This document shows, in pieces, positions 22,744 to 32,424 of a DNA stretch of 64,000 bases (the stretch's first letter is position 1; each line of letters begins with the position of its first letter). Location of the stretch: assembly GCA_033060915.1 (NCBI GenBank), contig CM065392.1:11162501-11226500 (forward strand). The letters run 5' to 3'. The translations under genes were made by a program, and so were the position numbers. Origin of the DNA: Euryodendron excelsum. Taxonomy: Eukaryota; Streptophyta; Magnoliopsida; Ericales; Pentaphylacaceae. Below the pieces are notes generated by a model. It worked only from the letters and a program-made list of their open reading frames with translations, was not told the DNA's origin and did no database searches.

Positions 22744-23270
22744 TGTTGCAAGTATAAACCTATTTTGGTAAATACTTTAATGTATATTTTGGGGGACTTT
22801 TTTGTAATACTTATATCTTGTTGTACCTATATGCTAAATAGGGTCTAAAATATGTAGAGTAGGTGATGTGTATGGTGGAGAAAATGCCACAACAGTGGCT
22901 GGCTTTGTAATCAGTAAAAAAAAAAAAAACAAAACAGAGCAAAAGCTATTGGTAGCAGCAGGTTCGTAGAAGAGGGAAAAAAAAAAAAAAAAAAAAAAAA
23001 AGAGACGAGAAGTGGTGTGCTTGTGTAGCTGTTTTGGTGTATTGAAGGAGGAGTAAACCCTTGTATATTCGATGATTTTCATTTAAGATAAGTGGACTAG
23101 TGTTGGCCCAGATATATTTTATTTGCTGCTGTGTTTTTCTTGTTACATTTGCTGGAAACTTGCACGTTAAAGGTGCAGAAATTTCAGATTATAGTGTGTT
23201 GTGTTCATGCCCTGTCAACGGTTGATTATTGCATGAATTTGTGAGCATTTTGCCCTAAATCCCCCCAACA
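22744..23270 (+). repeat. 5' LTR of element D
   Basis: This LTR is 527 bases, TGTTGCAAGTATAAACC to CCCCCCAACA. It matches 25979-26330 plus 30483-30644. It contains two A runs (22918-22930, 22979-23001) that differ in length from the 3' copy, as expected for slippage. Confidence 0.92.
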
Positions 23271-23275
23271 AAATC

Positions 23276-23288
23276 TGGTATCAGAGCC
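23276..23288 (+). promoter_or_regulatory. Primer-binding site of element D
   Basis: The sequence TGGTATCAGAGCC lies five bases after the 5' LTR. It is the standard plant copia site complementary to the 3' part of initiator methionine tRNA. Confidence 0.92.
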
Positions 23289-23357
23289 TAGGGTTTGTTG
23301 ATTGAGTTTTGCGGTGAAACTACAGCTTGTATTTGGGTTTCTTGTGATTTGAATCTG

Positions 23358-24447
23358 ATGGCTGCCATGAACAATTTCTTCAACCTCAATTTCCTAGATT
23401 AGGAAAAGATAACTATGAAAATTGGAGTATTCAAATGAAGGTGTTGTTGGGCTCTCAAGAATTGTGGGATTTAGTTGAAGATGGTTATGAACAACCCTCA
23501 TCAAAAGAAGAAGAAGAGAAATTACCGAAAAATAAGAAGATTGCACTAAGGGAGTTTAGAAAGAAAGACAAGAAAGCTATGTTTCTACTCTACCAAGACA
23601 TTGATGAGTCAAGCTTTGAGAAAATCTCCTCCACTACCACCTCCAAAGAAGTATGGAAAATTCTTCAAAATTCCCATAAAGACATTGATAAAATGGTGAG
23701 AGTGCGCCTTCAAGTTTTAAGGGGTGAATTTGAAGCACTGCATATGAATGAGAATGAATCCAATTCAGATTACTTCACAAGGACCTTGGCCATTGTGAAT
23801 CAAATTAGAAGGCTTGGTGAAAAGCAAGATAATGTGATTGTGATGGAGAAGATTCTACAGTCTCTAAGCCCCAATCTTGAGTATGTTGTTGTTGCCGTTG
23901 AAGAGAAGAGTCAAAGGATCTTAGTACTATGACCATTGATCAATTGATGACCACACTTGAAATTCATGAGCAAAGGATAAATAAGAAATTTTCAAATTCT
24001 CTTCAACAAGCTCTCCAATCCAAGCTTTCCTTGAAAGAAGGAAAAGAAGAGCAAGGGGGGACACCTCAAAGAGGAAGAAGAAGGGGCTATGAAGGCCGTG
24101 GTAGAGGCTATGAAAATCATGGAAGAGGTCATGCAAATAGAGGAAGAGGTGGAAGACACACAAGTGGAGGTCGAAGAAATCAAACTTTTTATGCTCCAAG
24201 AGGAAGAGGAAGAGGAAGAGGAAGAGGACGAGGCTACTACAACCATTCATTCCACTGGCAAGGATATGACAAGAGAAATGTGGAATGGTATAATTGCCAC
24301 AACTTTGGCCATTATAGTTATGAATGTAGATTAAAATCAAGCAATGAAGTTGGTGAGCAAATGAACTATGTGGAGAAAGAGAGCAATGATGGTGGACCTA
24401 CCTTGTTGCTAGTTTACAATGGGTCCAATGGAGATAAAAACAATGTA
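23358..24447 (+). pseudogene. Element D gag
   Basis: Copia Gag begins MAAMNNF at 23358; a frameshift before 23393 leads into LGKDNYENWSIQMKVLL. A UBN2-type capsid follows (VWKILQNSH, RVRLQVLRGEFEAL, EKILQSLSPNLEYVV). A second frameshift near 23912 leads to [17 protein letters not shown], an Arg/Gly-rich RNA-binding segment (24070-24240) and a zinc knuckle. The knuckle reads [14 protein letters not shown]: the first Cys of the usual CX2CX4HX4C is Trp, so zinc binding should be impaired. An in-frame stop at 24448 separates it from protease. Confidence 0.88.
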
Positions 24448-25425
24448 TGATTTCTTGATACCGGGGCAAGCAATCACATATGTGGCAAGAAGTATATGTT
24501 TGTTGAACTTGATGAGGCGGTGCAAGGCCAAGTTACATTTGATGACTTCTCCAAAATTTCGGTGAAAGGTAAAGGTAAGATTCTAATCAAACTCAAGAAT
24601 GGAAATCATGATTTTATTTTTGATGTTTATTATGTTTTGGAGATGAAGAATAATATCTTGAGTTTGGGGCAACTTTTAGAGAAAGGTTATGATATTGTTA
24701 TGAGAAATTTTTATCTTACCATTAGAGATGCTTGTGGTAATTTGATTATTAATGTGAAAATGTCCAAGAAAATAATGTTTTCTTTGAATATCCAACATGA
24801 TCCTATGAAATGCTTGAATACTATTGTCAAAGATAAAACTTGGTTGTGGCACTTCAGGCTTAGGCATCTTAACTTTGAAGGCTTGAAGCTATTGTCAAGC
24901 AAGAATATGGTGAGAGGTTTGCCTTATGTTGATCACCCAAATGAAGTATGTGAAGGGTGCATTCTTGGCAAGCATCATAGAATGAGCTTTTCAAAAGAAG
25001 TGAAGTGGAGAGCATCCATCCATTGGAGCTCTTGAACACCGATGTTTGTGGCCCTTCAAAGCCTATGTCAAATGGAAGGAATAGGTACTTTCTCGCTTTC
25101 ATTGATGACTACAGCCAAAAGACTTGGGTGTATTTTCTAAAGAGGAAGTCTGAAGTGTTTAATGTGTTCAAAGAGTTCAAGACTCTTATTTAGAAGCAAA
25201 GTGGCTACTACATCAAGGCGTTCAGATCCGATCAAAGCGGTGAGTACACTTTTGGTGCCTTTGAAAACTATTGCAAAGAACATAGGATTATTCATCAATT
25301 TACACCATCATATACACCATAATTGAATGGAGTTAACGAAGGGAAGAATAGAACTATCTTGGATATGGTTAGAAGCATGTTGAAAGGACAGAGATTGCCT
25401 AAGGAGTTTTGGCCAACACTGCAAA
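24448..25425 (+). pseudogene. Element D protease and integrase
   Basis: The protease site [12 protein letters not shown] follows the TGA stop at 24448, which sits where this family usually has Trp. The GAG-pre-integrase motif is [11 protein letters not shown] with CEGC. A frameshift near 25005 leads into the integrase core: Asp in NTDVCGP, Asp in RSDQSGEY, and Glu in NEGKNRT, so all three acidic residues remain. Stops lie at about 25192 (TAG) and 25321 (TAA). The core ends at GQRLPKEFW near 25420, where an internal deletion removes the rest of integrase and essentially all of reverse transcriptase. Confidence 0.88.
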
Positions 25426-25970
25426 GAGGATTCTCCATTACATCAAAGGTACACTTCATGATGGCTTGTTTTATTTTTTGCTCTAATGACTCTAGACTTA
25501 ATGGCTATTCCGATAATGATTGGGGAAGAGACTTGGATGAAAGAAAGAGTACATCGAGCTTTGAATTTTTTTATGGAAAATGCAGCATTCACTTGGTCTT
25601 CTTAGAAGCAAGCCATTGTCACTTTATCTACTTGTGAAGAGGATTATGTAGCGGCTAACTCAACGGTGTGTCATTCCATATGGTTAAGGAACTTGTTGTA
25701 GTATTTGGGATTTGCATAAGAAAGTCCTGTGGAGATATTTGTTGATAATAGATTAGCAATAGCTTTGGCAAAGAACCCAGTGTTTCATGAAAGGAATAAG
25801 TATATTGACACCCGTTATCATTTCATTCGGGAGCGTGTGAAGGAAGTGGAACTAGTTCATTGCAAATCATTTGATCAAATTGCTGATATATTCACCAAAC
25901 CATTGAAGCATGAGGTGTTCAAAAGATTGAAGGTTATGCTTGGAATGAAGACTTTTGGAAAATGGGTTTA
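25426..25970 (+). pseudogene. Element D RNase H, RT deleted
   Basis: Directly after the integrase fragment come the last residues of the RT connection (YIKGT-type block, now frameshifted) and RNase H: RLNGYSDNDWGRDLDERKST, a frameshifted middle, then VEIFVDNRLAIALAKNP, YIDTRYHFIRERV and QIADIFTKPL, ending at the stop near 25969. No YVDD box or other RT motif is present between 24500 and 25970. The joined sequence shows the deletion was internal, so the element could move only with enzymes from another copy, if at all. Confidence 0.88.
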
Positions 25971-25978
25971 AGCAGGGA

Positions 25979-26330
25979 TGTTGTAAGTATAAATCCATTT
26001 TGGTAAATACTTTAATGCATATTTTGGGGGGGTTTTTTGTAATATTTATATCTTGTTGTACCTATATGCTAAGTAGGGTCTAAAATATGAAGAGTAGGTG
26101 ATGTGTAAGGTGGAGAAAATGCCACAACAGTGGCTGTCTTTGTAATAAGAAAAAGAACAGAGCAAAAGCTTTTGGTAGCAAGTTCGTAGAAGAGAAAACC
26201 AAAAAAAAGAAAAAAAAAAAGAGAAGAGAAGTGGTGTGCTTGTGTGGCTATTTTGGTGTATTTGAGGAGTACCACTTGGGTATTGGATGATTTTCATTTA
26301 AGAGAAGTGTACAAGTGTTGGCCCAGATAA
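25979..26330 (+). repeat. 3' LTR of element D, first part
   Basis: It starts TGTTGTAAGTATAAATCC after GTTTAAGCAGGGA, a weak polypurine tract. It matches 22744-23116 and is broken after GTTGGCCCAGATAA by the CACTA element. Confidence 0.9.
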
Positions 26331-26708
26331 CACTACAAGAAAATAGGCTATTTGCAACTACAATTTTTTGTGATGGTGCCTTTGCCATCGCAAATGCCAT
26401 TATTGACGATGGCAATGGCCCTGTTACAAATTTTTTTTTTATTGGCGATGACTTTTTGCTACGATAGCCATGACCATCGCAAAAGATATGAGAAGATGAC
26501 GTCGTATCGACATTTGGAACGCATTACACCTCTTTTGCGACATAGTATTCACGACAATTAGATGGCCGTCATAATAGGTCCCCCCTTTGTCGATGGCATT
26601 ATAGCTGTCACAAATGTGATTCATTAAAATGGCATCGTTTGGTGTTGAAAGTTTTCCCCCCTTCTTTTTACTTTCCCTCTAATATTTTGCCAACCTAGCC
26701 TCTCTTCT

Positions 26709-26711
<3 letters not shown>

Positions 26712-26744
<33 letters not shown>
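26712..26744. repeat. (CT)n microsatellite
   Basis: A CT dinucleotide tract near the left end of the CACTA element. Confidence 0.9.
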
Positions 26745-26746
<2 letters not shown>

Positions 26747-26799
26747 GGTCACTACTCACCACTAGCTCCACCACTGCCGGATGTTTCTCTTTCATCACA

Positions 26800-26803
<4 letters not shown>

Positions 26804-26864
<61 letters not shown>
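26804..26864. repeat. (CT)n microsatellite
   Basis: A second, longer CT tract inside the CACTA element, 60 bases beyond the first. The sequence between them (ACTCACCACTAGCTCCACCA and on) may be a fragment of a coding or UTR sequence but is too short to assign. Confidence 0.9.
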
Positions 26865-26866
<2 letters not shown>

Positions 26867-29800
26867 ATATATATACACAATCTCCACGAGAATAAATTTT
26901 TGACATTTCTCAATATGCCCATGTGCTAGGACACACAAAAGATGTAGATATAGAGAACGGGATACTGGGAAGGAGGTGAAATCTATTTGGTAATAAGCAT
27001 GGCTTGAGTGAAGTTGTAGAGTACTGTGTACTGTATGTTTTAAGCATTTTTTTTTCTTTGTAGGTAGTGTTGTTGTGTCAATTTTCTAACTGCCCCCACG
27101 TGTTTGATCAGTTGTCCATAACATTCACAACTCTACTACTAAGAGGAACAAAGAATGGTAAGAGAAGCTGCCTATTGTGGTATTAAAAGCAGATGTGATC
27201 ATGTACTCCAAAGCTAATTCTAAGGTTTTACTTCTTCATTTCAATCACTATTAGAAATGCTTGGCTTAGATTTCCTGGATTTTTTCAATATAGTTTACTT
27301 TTTTACTACCTTGGATTTTAAACAATATGGCATTGGTTAGGTTGAATACATGGATCTTCAAACACTATGGGACCAGGTTAATGTTGTCGTTAATATCATC
27401 ATTAGAAGAGATGACGGCACAGAAGCTGGAGATCTCTTGCCCCCTTGTGTTGAATGTACCAATTACCTATTTGTTGTTCCTTCTCAAAAGTCTTGCCACC
27501 TTGCCATTAATACCTATTTCTTGATGTCTCTTATTTTTCCATTTCAAACAAGAACTTGTGCACAACGAGTATGTGATTACAAACCAAAAGATTTTGGGGC
27601 TTTAAATTCATGGATGCGTATATTGGTTTTCATGTCTAGTCTAGAGGTGGATGTTACAGAATAGGGGAAGGTTTGGCGGTATAAAATGGGTGCTTTAAAT
27701 TATTTTTTTCAATGAGTCGGTTTTGTGCTTTAAAAGAAACTAGTCCAAGCATAAGCCTTTATCTGTAAATGACTTAATACTCAGGAGAATAAATTTCATC
27801 TCCTTGAAACGGGTAGATTGATACCATGTCTTAAGAACTTGCAATGTCATGAATATATCAATAGGACTTACTAGGCCTTTTGAATGCAATCTAATACACC
27901 CAGGTAGTTCAAAGTGATAAATCGAGGGGTTTGCTCCTTCTACATACAAATAAGAAAGAAAAATCTTGAGAGAATGATATTCCTTTTGCCTAGACTGATG
28001 TTTCTAATTGATGTGGACAACATGGTAGAAGATTACTTGGAGATCCGAAGGCGTCGTTATGCCTGCGCGGCACTTGGAACAGTAGTTGGTAAACTTTAAT
28101 CGGCTGTAACTTTTGATTCGTAACTCTTTTTTCTTATTATAATATGTTTTCAAAAAGCTAGCAATGAGCCAGAGAAAGGGGAAAATATGAAATAATTTTT
28201 TGGCCTAGGAAAACTTGAAAAAATGCTCCTAAGTACGATTTTGGGCCCATTTAATGTTTTGGGCTTCTTTTTTTTTTGGGTTTTTGTCAGTTTTTCTTAT
28301 TAACCCGGTTTATCCCGGGCCCTAGGGTTTTGTGCCAGTTATTTATACTCTTGTTTAGGGCATTTTTCATAGTTTGGAGATTAATAAAGTTTGTGTGCGA
28401 TTTTGCACCTCTTTCCAATTGTTCGGTATTTTCTGCGAATCAACGAGCGTTTGATGCCCTTAAGCCTGGTATTCAAGGTGAATCAACAAGTTGGAGGAAG
28501 AATCGTAATTCGGCATTCGTGGTGAATCAATGGATTAGGGTTGATTATCTTGTTCTTGTAATCTGCTGCATCACTAATGCACCCCGATCTTTGTTTATGT
28601 TGGGGGGACAATAGTAAACAGCTTAACAGAGGGTTGGGGACTGTGTAGCTGGTACTTCATAATTATATCATAACCTAAAGGGAGATGAGTTATATAATCT
28701 GTATTCTTGGGTGAGGTCTTAACACGTGCTCTTATGAAAAAGGACAGTCCCCTCCACATTCAAGTTGGGATCTAAAACCGTGGAAAGCTTATGAGAGGGT
28801 CTCACTTGCCTTGAGAATTGTTTGCAGGTGTCCCATAATTACATTGATAAAGCAAACAGATGGTTTGATGGTTGAGATGGTTTGCAGGTGTCCCATTTCA
28901 TTTTCTTTTGTCGGTTGTTAAGTGCTGCTAGATGTTTGCTAATATCCAATGTTCATACAAAATTTAGATAAAAAAAAAAAGAATAATGTTTTAATCACTT
29001 CTCAAAAAAGGGTTGAGCTCTCTCTCTACATGGGTAACTCTTTCTAGGACTAGGTTGTGTTGGTCAAGGCCTATGGTCAACAGCATTCTTGTTCAAGGGC
29101 TTGGTTGTATAGGTCTTGCCCAAACTATTATGGCGTGTGCCACATTCAAGCTAGAAATTTGGCTGCAATATGTAGCTTCACCTTTGAGAACAGTACCCTT
29201 TTATTATGCAATATGTGTATCTTACTCAACATGACTGTTGATGGCTGTAGCCTATATTCCTTTGTGTTCCATGTTTCCTTTTCTTCTTTACTTCTTGTTG
29301 AAAATAGGTTCAAGTGCACTGACTTATGCAAAAACTGATTTCATTCTTGTGATGCCTTTCTAGATATATGACAAAGAAGCGTGCCATTGATTTCCTCTGT
29401 TTGTTATGTTACACCTTGCATAGTTTTATTGACCAGTCTATGATCACTAAGACAGTTTTTATTAATTTATCAGACAATTCCTATTTTTGAGAATAGTTGG
29501 TACATAGTAGTTAGAAATCTCAAGCTCTAGCAATTGAGTCTTAGCTGATAGCCGAAATTATGTATTGAGGAGTAACTCGGAGATGGCCTCCTTTTTGTGC
29601 TCTTTTTCTTGCGGCCGACATATAGCTTGGCATTCTCGGGATATAAATTATATTTTTATTTCAATAAGTCCATATATTTATATACATATTTATTAATTAT
29701 CTTTATTGTGTTCATTATTGTGTCTAATATTTATCTATTTTTTTCTTTTCAGGTTATTCCCAAAGAATAGGTGAATGGTGTTTTTAGACGTCGCTTGTTT

Positions 29801-30482
29801 TGTGACAGATTAAAAACTTTCTTTAGTTGTATAAATTTTGGAATTCAGTCGTTATTTTTGCAAGAGACTATCTATTTTGTTTTTGTTTTATGGATTTTCA
29901 TGGGAGACAATGTTAAGTATATTAATTTTATGAATTTTGATAGATATTTAAAAGATATATTAACTTTGTTAGTACTTTTGTAAGCATTTAGATTTGAATG
30001 AATGCTTGAATTTTGTTGTTTGGATGATGTTAAATGTATATTTTATCAGGTGAAATAATAAATTACAAAAATTATTTGTAATTTATAAAACAAGTTTGGA
30101 AAATGTATTAGCAACGGCATTTGCCATTGCTAAAAGTAATGTCCAGTCGGTAAAAGTAATACTTTACTGTGTTATTTTTTTGTGACGGTATGATGCCGTT
30201 GTTAAAGGTTTCTAGCGACGGTTAGAGCCGTTGCTAATGGTAGTCCCAAAAGTGAACTGATGCAAAAAAAGCTATCCGTCAAATAATATTTGCGACGGTT
30301 TCTTTACAGTTGCTAAAAGTGTCCCTTACCATTGCTCAGCCGTTGCTAAAACTATTTGTGACACCAGTATTTTCGTCGCTGAAAATGCCATTGCAATGCC
30401 TAAGCTTATGCCTATTTGCGACGAAAAGATGACTATTTGCAACGGTGTGCTGCCGTCGCAAATAGTCCTTTTTCTAGTAGTG

Positions 30483-30644
30483 TCTATAAGTTTTATTTGC
30501 TGCTGTGTTTTTCTTGTTACATTTGCTGGAAACTTGCATGTTAGAGGTGCAGAAATTTCAGATCATAGTGTGCTGTGTTCATGCCCTGTTAATGGTTGAT
30601 TATTGCATGAATTTGTGAGCATTTTGCTCCAAATACCTCCAACA
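30483..30644 (+). repeat. 3' LTR of element D, second part
   Basis: The continuation of the LTR after the CACTA element, matching about 23117-23270 and ending CCTCCAACA. It is followed by the AAAAT target-site duplication (30645-30649) that matches the one before 22744. Confidence 0.9.
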
Positions 30645-30649
30645 AAAAT

Positions 30650-32181
30650 ACAACTGGAAATTTCATCTACAAAAAAATGACGAGAAAATCATTTCGATTG
30701 CTGGGAAATTCCCATTATATGTGCAAAATGCCATTGGAATCACTTATGAGGAGTGGCACTTTAATTTGGTTAACTCTTACAAAAAATATTAGAATTCAAT
30801 TATCATATAGGATGATATGTTCTCCCTGTATTCAGATATATATGTTATACACACAGGAAGTAATAGCTATTGGCTCCTAATCAATTAAATTAATACTACA
30901 TGGGTTCATATCTCCAAAAAGAGAATTAACTTTCCCTTGCCTCCATGTGCAAATTTAATTATATTGTCGATGTCAAGTGGTGTCAACATGGGTTCATATC
31001 TTCATTTGCTTTTATCTCTTCTACAAATGCAGCTTCCTTTTCAGATGGAGTCCACCTCACCGAACCTTACACCAGAAAATTGAGTTCATGACCTGTGAAT
31101 ATACACAGAGACCTACAACAGCAATGTTCCGGGTGTTCCGTTGCAAACTGATCGTACCCACTCCCGCAAAAAGTCAATTTTGTTTCGGCCTCCACTGTCT
31201 GCGATTTCATGTCGTGCTGTATTTCTGCAGGTTCTAATCCAAGGATTGGTTTCATTTTTCAAACAATACTTGGTTTGGTAGATTATTTTTTAAACTGAAG
31301 CTATATGTTAATTGTCATGGATATTCTCATTTAATATATTACCTTGTTTGTGTGGGATGGAGAGACTGCATAAGCCCTGATATTAATTGAGGTGTGCACA
31401 AGTTGACCCGAACACCCGATTATAAAAAAAAGAAAAAAGAAGAAGATATTGTCGTTTAATATAATGTACATGTGACAGATGAAGAAAGCAAACAGATGTA
31501 CATGTCACAGCTGGTTTAGTAGGGTTTTAAACCACTGTATATATTTTTATGTAAAAAGTAAGGAAATAAACAAAAAAAAAAAAAGGAAAAAGACAAAAAA
31601 AAAAAACAAAAAGAACTCTCACATTCAATGAATTTTCATATTTATTCATACAAAAAACACACTTAATCGAGTAGCACACTCATTTTTTGTGTTTCATACA
31701 AAAAGGATTCCCTTTTTTGTGTTTCAAAATTATTGGAATTCCCTTTCTTCTTCTTCTCTTTTTTTTTCCTTCTCCTGTTTGGTTTGATTAAGAATTGTAA
31801 AGGAAATAATTTTGTAGACACTAATGCCCCTAGATTAGCTTTGCAAGTAAAATACTTCTTTAAAAAAATGAGGGCAATATGGGTAATTCAATTTTAGTAA
31901 TTACAATTCTTATGAAAATCCGACCATTTTGTCAAAAAAGTAATTCAAGATCCCATCTTAAAAAAAAAAAAAAAATTCAAGATGGCTTTTTTGTTTCTTT
32001 CAAATCCTACCAAATCAAATCCCATTTTAATTTCCATCTCTTTCAAACATATCAAATTCTATTTTAAAATTCAAATTATGTCAAATCCCATCAAATCCTA
32101 CCATTCCAAACATATTAAAACTAATTCTTATTTTAATATCTTTCTTGACACGTCACCTCTTGTTTTTAGGAAAGTCGTTAA
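30650..32181. other. Intergenic; possible tiny GDSL-esterase relic
   Basis: No gene is present. At 31043-31075 (plus) a pyrimidine tract and TTTTCAG acceptor precede a frame reading DGVHLTEP, which resembles conserved block V of plant GDSL esterase/lipases. The similarity stops after about eight residues, so this is only a weak hint. Further right, 31730-32140 is AT-rich with repeated CAAATCC and CAAATCAAATCCC words. Confidence 0.3.
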
Positions 32182-32189
32182 ACTATAAA

Positions 32190-32267
32190 CGAGTAATGCT
32201 ACATACACGCCTACCGACCACGCTTCTAATCACTCCTGTTGAGTTGGTACACACTGATAGACAGACA

Positions 32268-32351
<84 letters not shown>

Positions 32352-32416
32352 CAACTCGTGTTAACTTAGCAGGAGTGGTTAGATGAGTGGTCGATAGGAG
32401 TAACCCTAGCATTATT
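32190..32416. mobile_element. MITE with long inverted repeats around a CT tract
   Basis: This 227-base element has two imperfect terminal inverted repeats of about 60 bases. The left arm contains TAATGCTACATACACGCC and GACCACGCTTCTAATCACTC; the complement of the right arm contains TAATGCTAGGGTTACTCC and GACCACTCATCTAACCACTC. An eight-base duplication ACTATAAA flanks it (32182-32189 and 32417-32424). The length of the duplication suggests a hAT or Mutator-type MITE mobilised in trans. The centre is almost entirely a CT microsatellite. Confidence 0.85.
32272..32345. repeat. (CT)n microsatellite, MITE core
   Basis: About 37 CT units form the loop region between the two arms of the MITE. Confidence 0.95.
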
Positions 32417-32424
32417 ACTATAAA

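Larger units (their letters stand above)
26331..30482. mobile_element. Non-autonomous CACTA (En/Spm) element
   Basis: This 4152-base DNA transposon is bounded by CACTACAAGAAAATAGGC on the left and the complement of CACTACTAGAAAAAGGAC on the right, the typical CACTA terminal inverted repeats. Both ends carry many copies of a subterminal motif around GCGACGG/CCATCGCAA (26370-26600 and 30110-30470), the expected transposase-binding arrays. I find no TnpA or TnpD transposase, so it needs an outside enzyme. The interior has two CT microsatellites, an LTR-like piece near 28260-28600, and unassigned frames at 27350-27664 and 27914-28099. The flanking triplets TAA and TCT do not match, so the target duplication has decayed or changed. 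Confidence 0.88.
22744..30644 (+). mobile_element. Copia element D with CACTA insertion in its 3' LTR
   Basis: A plus-strand copia element with both ends intact: five-base target-site duplication AAAAT at 22739-22743 and 30645-30649, 5' LTR 22744-23270, primer site 23276-23288, decayed gag, protease and integrase, no reverse transcriptase, RNase H, and a 3' LTR that starts at 25979. That LTR is split by a 4.15 kb CACTA element (26331-30482) and resumes to end at 30644. Without the insertion the element would be about 3.75 kb, short for copia because of the internal RT deletion. Confidence 0.92.

Noticed and set aside
28260..28614. 112-codon open frame inside the CACTA element as a gene
   Set aside because: The surrounding sequence (TATTTATACTC, CCTAGGGTTT) reads like an LTR promoter and leader fragment, not coding.
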